Positions 16,674 through 25,248 of a stretch of DNA of 64,000 nt are shown one piece after another; position 1 is the stretch's first letter, and each line of letters begins with the position of its first letter. The stretch lies in NCBI RefSeq assembly GCF_030717955.1, contig NZ_JAUZVY010000006.1, forward strand, positions 62,001-126,000, read 5' to 3'. The DNA is from Alkalimonas delamerensis. GTDB lineage: Bacteria > Pseudomonadota > Gammaproteobacteria > Enterobacterales > Alteromonadaceae. The notes under the pieces were generated by a model, which was given only the letters and a program-made list of their open reading frames with translations, was not told where the DNA came from and ran no database searches. The translations under genes and the position numbers were made by a program.

Positions 16674-17240
16674 ATGGCACGTGGTGTAAATAAAGTTATT
16701 TTGATCGGGAATCTGGGCAATGACCCGGAGGTTCGCTACATGCCGCAGGGCGGTGCTGTCGCCAACTTGAGCGTGGCGACCTCAGAAAGCTGGAAAGACA
16801 AAAACACCGGTGAAATGAAAGAGCAAACCGAGTGGCACCGGGTGGTGATTTATCAGCGTCTGGCGGAGATTGCCGGTGAATACCTGCGTAAAGGTTCCAA
16901 AGTCTACCTGGAAGGCAAACTGAAAACCCGCAAGTGGACCGATAAAGACAACATCGAGCGTTACACCACCGAAATTGTTGCCAACGAAATGCAAATGCTG
17001 GATAGCCGTAATGAAGGTCAGGGTGCAGCGGGTGGCTACCAGAACCAACAGCCTATGCAGCAACGCGCGCCGCAACAACCTGCTCAAAATAACTTTCAGC
17101 AGCAAGCGCCTGCCGGGGGTTACCAGCAACAGCAAAGTGGCTACTCGCAAAGCCAGCCCGCCCAGCAGCGGCCTCAAAATCAGCAACAGCGTCCGCCGAT
17201 GGAACCCCCTATCGACTTTGACGATGACATCCCTTTCTAA
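16674..17240 (+). CDS. ssb: Single-stranded DNA-binding protein
   Basis: SSB coats single-stranded DNA during replication and repair and recruits partners through its acidic tip. The 188-residue protein has the N-terminal OB fold (MARGVNKVILIGNLGNDPEVRYM to about 110), a Gln/Pro/Gly-rich linker (about 118-175), and the conserved C-terminal tip IDFDDDIPF. GAGGAGAAAA lies upstream of the ATG. A strong terminator follows 17 bases after the stop. Confidence 0.98.
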   Translation: MARGVNKVILIGNLGNDPEVRYMPQGGAVANLSVATSESWKDKNTGEMKEQTEWHRVVIYQRLAEIAGEYLRKGSKVYLEGKLKTRKWTDKDNIERYTTEIVANEMQMLDSRNEGQGAAGGYQNQQPMQQRAPQQPAQNNFQQQAPAGGYQQQQSGYSQSQPAQQRPQNQQQRPPMEPPIDFDDDIPF

Positions 17241-17247
17241 TCAAGCC

Positions 17248-20229
17248 ATGCTACCCGGCCCTCAACCCGAGTTGAGGGCTCTCTTTTCAGTCCGTACCTT
17301 GCTACTGGGCTGCTTGTTTTTCCTTTGTTTTCTGCCTTTTCTGACCAAAGCTGACACCGACTCATTGCAACATGCTTTTCTGGAGCGATGGACGACTCGG
17401 GATGGCTTACCACACAATACCATCAACAGCATCGTCCAAACGGATGATGGCTACCTTTGGTTTGCCACCTGGGAAGGCATTGCCCGCTTTAATGGCCGTG
17501 AATTTACCCTCTTTGATCGCAGCCGTGCCACTGGCTTGCCCGACTCCGGCATCTTTGCGCTGCATGCCAGCCATAGCAACACCTTGTATGCCGGAGGTTC
17601 CCGTGGAGGCCTGATCCGGTACCAGGATCATCAATGGCAACCGCTGCCTGCTGCAGGTGCGCTGGTCCGGGCTGTTTTGCTCGATCAACAACAGCGGCTT
17701 TGGATAGCGACAGAAAGTGCAGGTTTGTGGCGGCAAGAGCCTGATGGTCAACGCTATCGCATCCGTGGTGATACCGGCCTGGCGAATGAAGCCATGTACG
17801 GCCTGGCAGCGCACCCGGATGGCAGTGTCTGGGCTGGCACCGCCGAAGGATTATTCCAAATCAGCGGGCAAGGTGTTCGGCATTTCCGTAACAACGACGG
17901 CCTGCCCGCAGGCCCGGTCTTCAGCATCGCCCATCACCGGGAGCTGGGTGTTGTCGCATCAACCGAACAAGGTGTCTTTGTTGGCAATGCTAATGACGGT
18001 TTCCAGCTGCTGGATAGCAATCTCACCATGCCATCCTCAGCCTTACTGGTGGATGATGCGACACTATGGATAGGCACCTTAAGCGATGGTCTGTTCCGTT
18101 ACAACCAACAGGGCCTGGAAGCCCTGGGGACCGACAGCAACAAACCATCCAACCGAATTTTGTCTCTGCACAAGGACCGGGAAAACAGTTTATGGATTGG
18201 CACCAATGGTGGTTTGTTCCGCCTGCGACATGCCCCCTTTACCAGCATCACGACCCAGCACGGGCTGGCAGATAACTTTGTGCGAACTGTACTGCCGTTG
18301 GCTGATGGCAGTGTGCTGGCAGGCACCAGCCGTGGTGTCGCTCATATCCGTCAACAGCTTGCCAGTCCTTTTGAGCATCCGGCGCCGCTCTTGCGAGAAT
18401 CCATTCTGAGCCTGGCGCAAGATGCAGAAGGAACACTTTGGTTTGGTAGTTATGCCCATGGTTTGCTCGCTGTCGCTTCAGATGGCAGCAGCCAGTTGTT
18501 TGATCGCGACGATGGCCTCTGGAGCAATGAAGTGCGGGCAATCTTACCAGCAAAGGATGGCAGCCTATGGATTGGCACATCCCGCGGGCTGAATCGTTGG
18601 GTTGATGGAACCATGCAGCAATTGGATACCAGCTCCGGTTTGCCTGGCAACTACATTATGGCGCTGTTTCAAAGCAGTGATGGCCGCATCTGGATTGGCA
18701 CCGGTACCGGCGTAGCCTGGTGGCAAGATGGCACCATCTCTGCGGTTGATTTGTACAGGCAGGATGGTGCCGAATTTGCTTTTGGCTTTCTGGAACTCCC
18801 TGAGGAACAATACCTCTGGATGGCGACAGACCGGGGCCTTGTACGCTTGAACCTGCAAGACAATAGCCTGGGCGTGCTGGGACGTGAGTCCGGGCTGCCT
18901 TTTGATAAATACTTCCAGGTCGTTGCCGACACCAGCAATAACCTTTGGCTTAGCAGCAATCGCGGTATCCTGCAATTTTCGCTCAATGATGCCCGAGCTG
19001 TTATGGCCGGCCGCAAAGCCCAGCTTCCATTCGAGCACTTCGCTGAAGGCGATGGCATGCTGAGTGCGCAAGCCAATGGTGGCTCGAATCCAGCAGCCGC
19101 CCGTCACCCGGATGGCTCCATCTGGATAGCCACAGCTGGCGGGGTGGTATTCTCACAACCAGAACGCTTGAAGAGTTTTTCTACCTTTATCCCACCGGTA
19201 GTGATTGAGCAAGTTCGTATTGATGGTGACTGGGTTGCACCACAGCATCGCAGGGAATTGCCTGCTGGTACCCAGCGTATAGAGCTGTTCTATGCAGGCC
19301 TGGGTTTTGTCATGCCGCAGCATATCCAGTACCGTACCCGTTTGTTGGGCTTTGACCAGGACTGGGTCGAACGTGGTCACCAGCCTTATACTGAACTCAC
19401 CAACCTGCCACCAGGCCAGTATGATTTTGAGGTCATTGCCGCCTACCCGGGCGGAGACTGGAGCTCGGAGCCCGCGGTATTCAGCTTCTACATTCAGCCT
19501 CACCTATGGCAACGTCCCACCTTTTGGCTGCTGCTCTTTTTTGCCATCGCCGCCACACTGCTTTGGTTGATTCGCTGGCGTATCCAACGGCTGGAACAAG
19601 CCGCTTCAGAACTGAAGCGACAAGTCGCTGAGAAAACAGCGCAGTTGCAGCAAAAAGCGGACCATTTGCAACAAAGTAACCGGGAAAAGACGGAGCTGCT
19701 GGAACAATTGCGCCTGCAATCCGAGGCCTTTGCCCGCCAAGCACGCCAGGATCCTCTGACTGGCCTGGCCAATCGCCGGGTGTTCGATGAGGTCTTATCG
19801 CAGGAGGTCAGCCGCAGCCAGCGTCACCAACATCCGTTGTGCCTGGCTCTCATTGACATCGACTTTTTCAAACAAGTGAATGATGAGTGGTCTCATGCCG
19901 TGGGCGATCAGGTGTTGATCCGGGTTGGCCAATCTTTGCTCCAACAATGCCGTAGCAGTGATACGGTATCCCGCTGGGGCGGCGAGGAGTTTGCGTTGCT
20001 GCTGCCGGAAACCCGCTTGCCAGAGGTGCTGCAGCTGTGTGAGCGCTTGCGCCATGAGGTAAGTCAGCTTGATTTTTCCGATCTCGCCAAGGATCTGCAC
20101 ATCACCGTCAGCATTGGCATCGCGGAGTGCAAAGAACAGTTGGCAGCCGAGCACTTATTGGGCCTTGCCGACAAAGCCCTGTATCAAGCCAAAGCCAATG
20201 GACGCAACCAGGTCTGCATTAGCCCCTAA
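17248..20229 (+). CDS. Membrane diguanylate cyclase with periplasmic propeller sensor
   Basis: The 993-residue protein makes c-di-GMP. Order: signal/anchor (RTLLLGCLFFLCFLPF), two-component-regulator propeller repeats of the type DGYLWFATWEGIARFNG across about residues 30-650, a Y_Y_Y domain (about 660-745), one membrane helix (about 753-777, FWLLLFFAIAATLLWLI), a coiled coil (to 830), and a GGDEF domain with active GGEEF near 911 and an intact inhibitory RxxD (RSSD). The architecture suggests sensing of a periplasmic sugar or similar ligand. The start is uncertain: ATG 17224 overlaps ssb, ATG 17248 lacks a good RBS, and TTG 17299 would clear the ssb terminator. Confidence 0.88.
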   Translation: MLPGPQPELRALFSVRTLLLGCLFFLCFLPFLTKADTDSLQHAFLERWTTRDGLPHNTINSIVQTDDGYLWFATWEGIARFNGREFTLFDRSRATGLPDSGIFALHASHSNTLYAGGSRGGLIRYQDHQWQPLPAAGALVRAVLLDQQQRLWIATESAGLWRQEPDGQRYRIRGDTGLANEAMYGLAAHPDGSVWAGTAEGLFQISGQGVRHFRNNDGLPAGPVFSIAHHRELGVVASTEQGVFVGNANDGFQLLDSNLTMPSSALLVDDATLWIGTLSDGLFRYNQQGLEALGTDSNKPSNRILSLHKDRENSLWIGTNGGLFRLRHAPFTSITTQHGLADNFVRTVLPLADGSVLAGTSRGVAHIRQQLASPFEHPAPLLRESILSLAQDAEGTLWFGSYAHGLLAVASDGSSQLFDRDDGLWSNEVRAILPAKDGSLWIGTSRGLNRWVDGTMQQLDTSSGLPGNYIMALFQSSDGRIWIGTGTGVAWWQDGTISAVDLYRQDGAEFAFGFLELPEEQYLWMATDRGLVRLNLQDNSLGVLGRESGLPFDKYFQVVADTSNNLWLSSNRGILQFSLNDARAVMAGRKAQLPFEHFAEGDGMLSAQANGGSNPAAARHPDGSIWIATAGGVVFSQPERLKSFSTFIPPVVIEQVRIDGDWVAPQHRRELPAGTQRIELFYAGLGFVMPQHIQYRTRLLGFDQDWVERGHQPYTELTNLPPGQYDFEVIAAYPGGDWSSEPAVFSFYIQPHLWQRPTFWLLLFFAIAATLLWLIRWRIQRLEQAASELKRQVAEKTAQLQQKADHLQQSNREKTELLEQLRLQSEAFARQARQDPLTGLANRRVFDEVLSQEVSRSQRHQHPLCLALIDIDFFKQVNDEWSHAVGDQVLIRVGQSLLQQCRSSDTVSRWGGEEFALLLPETRLPEVLQLCERLRHEVSQLDFSDLAKDLHITVSIGIAECKEQLAAEHLLGLADKALYQAKANGRNQVCISP
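17258..17289 (+). terminator. ssb terminator, overlapping the 5' end of the next gene
   Basis: GCCCTCAAC (17258-17266) and GTTGAGGGC (17271-17279) form a perfect 9-bp stem with loop CCGA, followed by TCTCTTTTC. It lies inside the N-terminal codons of the downstream GGDEF gene if that gene starts at 17248. Confidence 0.75.
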
Positions 20230-22549
20230 CATCCACCATGCTGCTTTGCAGCAGACTGGCAAAGTCCTCTGGCGGGATAGGTTTTGAAAACAAGTAGCCC
20301 TGGTATGCATCGCAACCAATCTGCTGTAGGAAATCGCGCTGCGCTTCGTACTCCACGCCCTCGGCTAACACTTCAAACCCCAGCGTATGCGCCAGAGTGA
20401 CGATGGCCCGGCAAATGGCCGCATCTTGCTGATGCGAAGGCAGCTGATCGACAAAGCTTTTATCCAGCTTCAGCACATCCAGTGGGAAGGCTTTCAGGTA
20501 AGCGAGTGAGGAGTAACCGGTACCAAAGTCATCAATCGCCAAGCGTACACCCAACTGCTTAAGTTGTTGCAACCGGTGCACCACATCATCGTGTTGTGAC
20601 ATCAGCGCACTTTCCGTCATCTCCAACTCCAGCATAGCGGCATCGAAACCAGTGGTCAGCAAAATATCGGTGATCTGCTGCAGCAAATCTTCCCGCTGAA
20701 ATTGATGGGCTGAGACATTGAATGAGATCCGGACTGGTGGTAACCCTTGTTGCAGCCAGATTGCGCCCTGACGGCAGCACTGTTGAATGACCCAGAGCCC
20801 AATTTCATGAATCAGCCCGGTACTTTCTGCCACCGCAATAAAACGATTAGGCGCAATCAATCCCTCATCAGGGTCTTGCCAGCGAATCAAAGCCTCAGCC
20901 CCTACCACCTTGCCACTTTGGGTATCCACCTGCGGCTGATAGTGCAGCACAAACTGCTCTTGCAACAGTGCACGCCGTAAACGGGATTCCAGCGCCAAAC
21001 GCTCTCTGGCACTGCGGGTCAGACCATCGGTGTAATAAGCGCTGTTGTTGCGCCCTTCACTTTTGGCTTTGTACAGGGCGGCATCGGCTCCCTGCAGCAA
21101 TGCCTCAGCACTTTGCTCATGCAGCGGGTACAGACTAATGCCAGCACTGGCACTGAGCTTGACTTCCATGCCATTTCGAAGCGTCCATACCCGATGGATG
21201 CATTGCAGCAACTTATCGGCGATACGGGCGGCATCTTCCGGCTCTGCAATCCCTTCAGCCTGAACGGCAAACTCATCTCCACCCAATCTCGACAACAGAT
21301 CGGTCGGCCTGAGCACCGCAGCCAGCTTCACACTGACCTGCTGCAGCAACTCATCACCAATGCTGTGTCCATAGCTGTCATTGATATTTTTAAAGTGATC
21401 AATATCCAGAATAATCACCGCTATCAACTGACGGTGTCGATCGGCGCGTTCAATTGCCTGTTGCAGTTGATTTAAGAAGCTTGAGCGATTGGGTAAATCC
21501 GTCAGAGCATCGAATTCAGCCAAATAGGACAGTTGCTGCTCTTTGAGTTTCAACTCGGTCAAATCGATATCGATACAAAACATTTGCGGCGTTTGATCCG
21601 GTAACTGCAAAAAAGCATGGGAAGAGTACACCGTCACCGGGCTTCCGTCCTTGCGTTTGAGCACCAACTCCGAAGATGGGATGGCTTGTCCCGTCGTCAT
21701 CATCTGTTGGGTGGCAGCCTTCACATCCTCCGCCATCGCTTCAGGAATGATCAAATCGAGCAGATTGTTCCCGACCGCTTCCTCAGCGCTGTAACCGTAA
21801 ATACGCTCACTGGCTCTGTTCCAGTAGATGGTGGTGCCATCAGCTTCATACCCCTGAATGGAAATCGCTGCCTCACTGTCCAACAACGTCTGGAATTTCA
21901 AATTGGCAGCCCGAAGCTCTGCCTCAATTTTCTTCAAAGCATCAATGTCTTCAACGATCGAAATATAAAATGGCTGCCCAAAAGCCGGATTATCGACTTT
22001 GCGGACCCCAAGCCGACACCAGAGATAATGTCCTTCTTTATGGCGATAGCGCTTTTCCATGCTGTACTCACGCCTGACACCGGTTTGCAATTGCTCCAAC
22101 TGCACCAAATCCCGGCTTAGATCATCCGGATGAGTCAACTGCTGAAAGGTCTTGCTCTGCAGTTCCAGTTGGCTGTAACCGAGGAGCTGTTGCATCCGCT
22201 CATTGGTCCTTAACCACTGTCCATCCGGACTCACATGCGCAATACCAACATTGGCCAGCTCAAAGGTTTGCTCATAAAGTTGCCGAGCCCTGGCAGATTG
22301 CTGCGCAGCCGACTGGCGCTGCGCCAACAGCAACCAGGCAATGGCTGCGGTAAAGCCGACATAAAGCCAGCCTTTGTAGGTTTGATATTGGCTGTACAAA
22401 TCCGGATCGGTCACCACCACACCCAACAGGTAGTCGCTGCTGCTGATCCACAATAGACCGAAAGCCAGGTACAAGACGGCACCAAACCATGGCCGTTGAC
22501 TAAAGTGTTTTTTGAACGGGCCGTATTGGTTGCCGTGGACACCATGCAT
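20219..22549 (-). CDS. PAS-PAS-GGDEF-EAL c-di-GMP turnover protein
   Basis: The 776-residue protein has two membrane helices near residues 20-45 and 58-78, two PAS domains (about 88-210 and 215-335), GGDEF (about 345-505) and EAL (about 515-765). GGDEF is intact (RLGGDEF) with RxxD (RPTD) before it. EAL keeps EALIRW, the NVSAHQF Asn, ELEMTES, DDFGTGYSSL, LKLDKSF and LAEGVE, so phosphodiesterase activity is expected. Both activities appear possible and would be balanced by the sensors. It is convergent with the propeller cyclase, overlapping by 11 bases at the 3' ends. Confidence 0.92.
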   Translation of the reverse strand: MHGVHGNQYGPFKKHFSQRPWFGAVLYLAFGLLWISSSDYLLGVVVTDPDLYSQYQTYKGWLYVGFTAAIAWLLLAQRQSAAQQSARARQLYEQTFELANVGIAHVSPDGQWLRTNERMQQLLGYSQLELQSKTFQQLTHPDDLSRDLVQLEQLQTGVRREYSMEKRYRHKEGHYLWCRLGVRKVDNPAFGQPFYISIVEDIDALKKIEAELRAANLKFQTLLDSEAAISIQGYEADGTTIYWNRASERIYGYSAEEAVGNNLLDLIIPEAMAEDVKAATQQMMTTGQAIPSSELVLKRKDGSPVTVYSSHAFLQLPDQTPQMFCIDIDLTELKLKEQQLSYLAEFDALTDLPNRSSFLNQLQQAIERADRHRQLIAVIILDIDHFKNINDSYGHSIGDELLQQVSVKLAAVLRPTDLLSRLGGDEFAVQAEGIAEPEDAARIADKLLQCIHRVWTLRNGMEVKLSASAGISLYPLHEQSAEALLQGADAALYKAKSEGRNNSAYYTDGLTRSARERLALESRLRRALLQEQFVLHYQPQVDTQSGKVVGAEALIRWQDPDEGLIAPNRFIAVAESTGLIHEIGLWVIQQCCRQGAIWLQQGLPPVRISFNVSAHQFQREDLLQQITDILLTTGFDAAMLELEMTESALMSQHDDVVHRLQQLKQLGVRLAIDDFGTGYSSLAYLKAFPLDVLKLDKSFVDQLPSHQQDAAICRAIVTLAHTLGFEVLAEGVEYEAQRDFLQQIGCDAYQGYLFSKPIPPEDFASLLQSSMVDVRG

Positions 22550-22620
22550 GCGTCATCTTCCTTGTCTGTGCTTTGTGATAACTTACAGCCTGATAAGCAT
22601 AGACTATTTTGACGCAGGTA

Positions 22621-22650
22621 CTAAAAAACAGACCCCGGCTTGCGGGGTCT
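22621..22650 (-). terminator. Terminator of the mscS-DUF481 operon
   Basis: On the minus strand the stem AGACCCCG/CGGGGTCT (22650-22643 with 22637-22630) is followed by GTTTTTT. Confidence 0.85.
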
Positions 22651-22671
22651 AGACCAAGAGGGAGCCGGCGA

Positions 22672-23409
22672 TCAGAACGAATACACCAGAGTCAGCGAGG
22701 TTTGGGTGTCGGTGCGTTTTTTATCCAGCGGCACGTCGGTATCGTTTTGCACGGTAAAGGCCGCTTTCATCTGCATCCGTCCATTGATCCGTGCCGTCAA
22801 CGAGGTTTCAGCGGTGGTCCGGGTGTTGTCATCACCGTATTCCACCACCACTTCCTGACGGAACTTGGCATTTTCGCTGATTTGCCAGCGGTAAATGGCG
22901 CCAGCACGGGCCAACAGGCCATTTTCTGTTTCGCCCAATGCTGTTTTGCCACGGAAATAACCCGGACCAATCTCAACATTCAGACTGTGGTCGGTCAGAT
23001 TGAGCAAGCGGGTACCGTAACCAACAGCCAGGGTGGAGTATTTGCGATAAGCACCGAATTTATCGTCGGTATGGCGCCCCAGTACAAACAAGGTGTCGTG
23101 TTCTTTTTCCAGCTTGTAAGCACTTTTCACCGAGGCACTGTAGCGTTCGGCGGTACGCTCCCGTTCAGAGCTGCCATCCTCCAGCCGCTTTTTGTCTTCT
23201 TTAAAAAAAGCACTGAACTGGTACTCGTTATCAAAGCGCTCCAGTCGTTGCAGTGAATTCAAGCGACCGGTGACGGAAGTGCCCTCGGTATTGCCGGTGG
23301 TGGTAATGGCGCCAAGCTCGGCCGACGAACTCCATCCCAGTTCATCGGCATGGCTGTTAAAACCAGCCACAGCAAGCATCAGGGCTGCGGCTGTCATTGA
23401 ATACTTCAT
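22672..23409 (-). CDS. DUF481 outer-membrane protein (YdiY-like)
   Basis: The 245-residue protein has a signal peptide (MKYSMTAAALMLAVAGFNSHA), then the DUF481 pattern: WSSSAELGAITTTGNT, repeated strands, and a terminal SLTLVYSF consistent with an outer-membrane barrel. Function in the family is poorly defined; some members respond to salt or acid stress. Its ATG overlaps the stop of the upstream mscS-like gene by one base (TGATG), so the two are co-translated. Pairing with a mechanosensitive channel hints at an envelope or osmotic role, which is inference. Confidence 0.85.
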   Translation of the reverse strand: MKYSMTAAALMLAVAGFNSHADELGWSSSAELGAITTTGNTEGTSVTGRLNSLQRLERFDNEYQFSAFFKEDKKRLEDGSSERERTAERYSASVKSAYKLEKEHDTLFVLGRHTDDKFGAYRKYSTLAVGYGTRLLNLTDHSLNVEIGPGYFRGKTALGETENGLLARAGAIYRWQISENAKFRQEVVVEYGDDNTRTTAETSLTARINGRMQMKAAFTVQNDTDVPLDKKRTDTQTSLTLVYSF

Positions 23410-24236
23410 CAGTTCTCCTGCTTGTTGGAATGAAGGTGCACATCCATTTGTGGGAATGGAATGCCGATCCCCTGTTCATCAAAGGTCAGTTTAACTTTTT
23501 CCAGGGTATCCCAGTACACGCCCCAATAATCAGCGGCATTGACCCAAGGCCGCACCAGAATATTGACCGAGGAATCGGCCAGCTCACCGATAGCAATCAC
23601 CGGTGCAGGCTCCGGCAGAATGCGCTCATCGGCTGCCAGAATGTCAGCCAGAATCTGCTTGGCTTTGCGTAAATCCGAGTCGTAGCTGATGCCAATGACG
23701 AGGTCGACCCGGCGAGTCGGCTCGGCAGAAAAGTTGGTAATGGCGCTGCCGGTGATCTGAGCGTTCGGGATCAACACTCGCTTGTTGTCCGGTGTTTTCA
23801 AAATGGTTTGGAAGATTTCAATTTTATCGACTGTGCCCATTACCCCACCGGCATCCACAAAGTGACCGGCTTTGAACGGGCGGAAAATAATAATAAGCAC
23901 ACCAGAGGCAAAGTTGGCCAGGGAGCCCTGCAACGCCAAACCAACAGCCAAACCTGCAGCACCCAAAATAGCGATAAATGACGTCGTTTGAACTCCGACA
24001 TGCGACAACGCCATCAACAGCACCGCCACCATAATCAAGGTATAGACGATACTGCCTAAAAAGCTGACCACGGCTTTATCAATAGCACGGGCAAGCAAAG
24101 CCCGCTCCAGCACACCGGTAATTCCTTTCGCAATCCAGCGACCTATTACAAAGATCACCAGGGCAACGGCAATGCTAATCAGATGGTGAAACACCAGATC
24201 CTGATTCTCTGCCACAAAACTCGTTACTTCATCCAT
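23409..24236 (-). CDS. mscS: MscS-type small mechanosensitive channel
   Basis: The 275-residue length is close to E. coli MscS (286). Three membrane helices occupy about residues 18-115; the pore helix carries the Gly/Ala-rich pattern ILGAAGLAVGLALQGSLANFASG followed by IIIFRPFKAGHFVDAGG, the MscS signature, and a cytoplasmic cage domain follows. Such channels open on membrane tension and release solutes after osmotic downshift. The start at 24236 has GGAG at the right spacing; an upstream in-frame ATG at 24278 adds 14 residues without similarity. Coupled to the DUF481 gene. Confidence 0.93.
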   Translation of the reverse strand: MDEVTSFVAENQDLVFHHLISIAVALVIFVIGRWIAKGITGVLERALLARAIDKAVVSFLGSIVYTLIMVAVLLMALSHVGVQTTSFIAILGAAGLAVGLALQGSLANFASGVLIIIFRPFKAGHFVDAGGVMGTVDKIEIFQTILKTPDNKRVLIPNAQITGSAITNFSAEPTRRVDLVIGISYDSDLRKAKQILADILAADERILPEPAPVIAIGELADSSVNILVRPWVNAADYWGVYWDTLEKVKLTFDEQGIGIPFPQMDVHLHSNKQEN

Positions 24237-24380
24237 AAAAGTCTCCAGGCTGTTGGTTGGATAGCGCACATCCAGCAAGGTTGGCGCTGGATAGTCCGGT
24301 TCAAATCATAGCATAAGGCGTTCTCAGTACCGAAAAAAAGTGCTGGTAAGGCCCGGCTTTTTTTATGGCAGAAAAAAAAT

Positions 24381-24418
24381 TTGGTGCTGCGAGCAATTTT
24401 CGTTAAAATACCGCCCGC
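24381..24418 (+). promoter_or_regulatory. tRNA-His promoter
   Basis: TTGGTG (24381-24386) and TAAAAT (24404-24409) are 17 bases apart, followed by the GC-rich discriminator ACCGCCCGC typical of stringently controlled stable-RNA promoters. A weak hairpin with a T-run (24342-24364) lies upstream. Confidence 0.6.
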
Positions 24419-24430
24419 AATACTCAGGAT

Positions 24431-24507
24431 GGTGACTGTAGCTCAGTTGGTAGAGCCCCGGATTGTGATTCCGGTTGTCGTGGGTTCGAGCCCCATCAGT
24501 CACCCCA
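24431..24507 (+). tRNA. tRNA-His (anticodon GTG)
   Basis: The full cloverleaf is visible: acceptor GGTGACT/AGTCACC, D-arm GCTCAGTTGGTAGAGC, anticodon arm CCGGATTGTGATTCCGG with GTG, T-arm GTGGGTTCGAGCCCCAT, and encoded CCA. The extra 5' G opposite discriminator C is the tRNA-His identity element. It is nearly identical to the enterobacterial gene. Confidence 0.98.
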
Positions 24508-24564
24508 CTTCTTTTTCTTCCCCACGATTTCCGCTAAGCTAAACTCAGAACCCTTTGAGCCCTG

Positions 24565-25107
24565 ATGCCAATGCTTAGCTTGCAACAGCTACAACACCAA
24601 CTGAAACAGACGCACGCTCCTGTCGAGCAGTGGGATCCGCCCTTTTGCGGCGATTTGGATTTGCGCATCACTGCGGATGGGCTCTGGTTGTATCAGGGCA
24701 GTCCGATTGGACGCCTCTCCTTAGTCAAACTCTTTGCCTCGGTGCTGGTGAAAGAGCAGCAGCAGTACTACCTGAAAACGCCGGTAGAGAAAGTGCGGAT
24801 TCAGGTTGAGGATGTACCTTTTCTCATTACCAGTTGGCGCTGGCAAGCCACGGATGCGGGCCAGGCCTTAATCGTTGTGACCAATCTGGAACAGGAAGTG
24901 CTATTGGATCCAAATCACCCGGTCGAACTGCAGACCTATCAACAGCAAGACATCCCCTACATTCAGCTTTGGCACGGCTTGCAAGCCCGTGTCAGCAGAT
25001 CCGTCTACTACCAGTGGGTTGACGAAGCTCTGCAACAACCTCAACAGCATCCGGATCAGCTCTGGCTGTACAGTGCCAAAGCGAATATTTTGCTCGGCAA
25101 GTTTTAG
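24565..25107 (+). CDS. DUF1285 domain protein
   Basis: The 180-residue cytoplasmic protein has the DUF1285 hallmark WDPPFCGDLDLRITADGLW and GSPIGRLSLVKLFASVL in the first third, then PVEKVRIQVEDVPF. The molecular function of the family is unknown. It begins 57 bases after tRNA-His with only a weak RBS (GAGCC), so it may be translated from the tRNA read-through transcript. Confidence 0.85.
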   Translation: MPMLSLQQLQHQLKQTHAPVEQWDPPFCGDLDLRITADGLWLYQGSPIGRLSLVKLFASVLVKEQQQYYLKTPVEKVRIQVEDVPFLITSWRWQATDAGQALIVVTNLEQEVLLDPNHPVELQTYQQQDIPYIQLWHGLQARVSRSVYYQWVDEALQQPQQHPDQLWLYSAKANILLGKF

Positions 25108-25248
25108 GGCCTGCTGTTCCAGATTGTGATAGTGTTACAAAATGGCGGCATATAGCTGCTGTATGCCACCGTTAGTCGCATCGCTCTTGCGCCAAAGCAA
25201 AAAGCTGCCAGATGATGAGTTTCTTTCTCATTGCCTTTCGGAGTCGCT

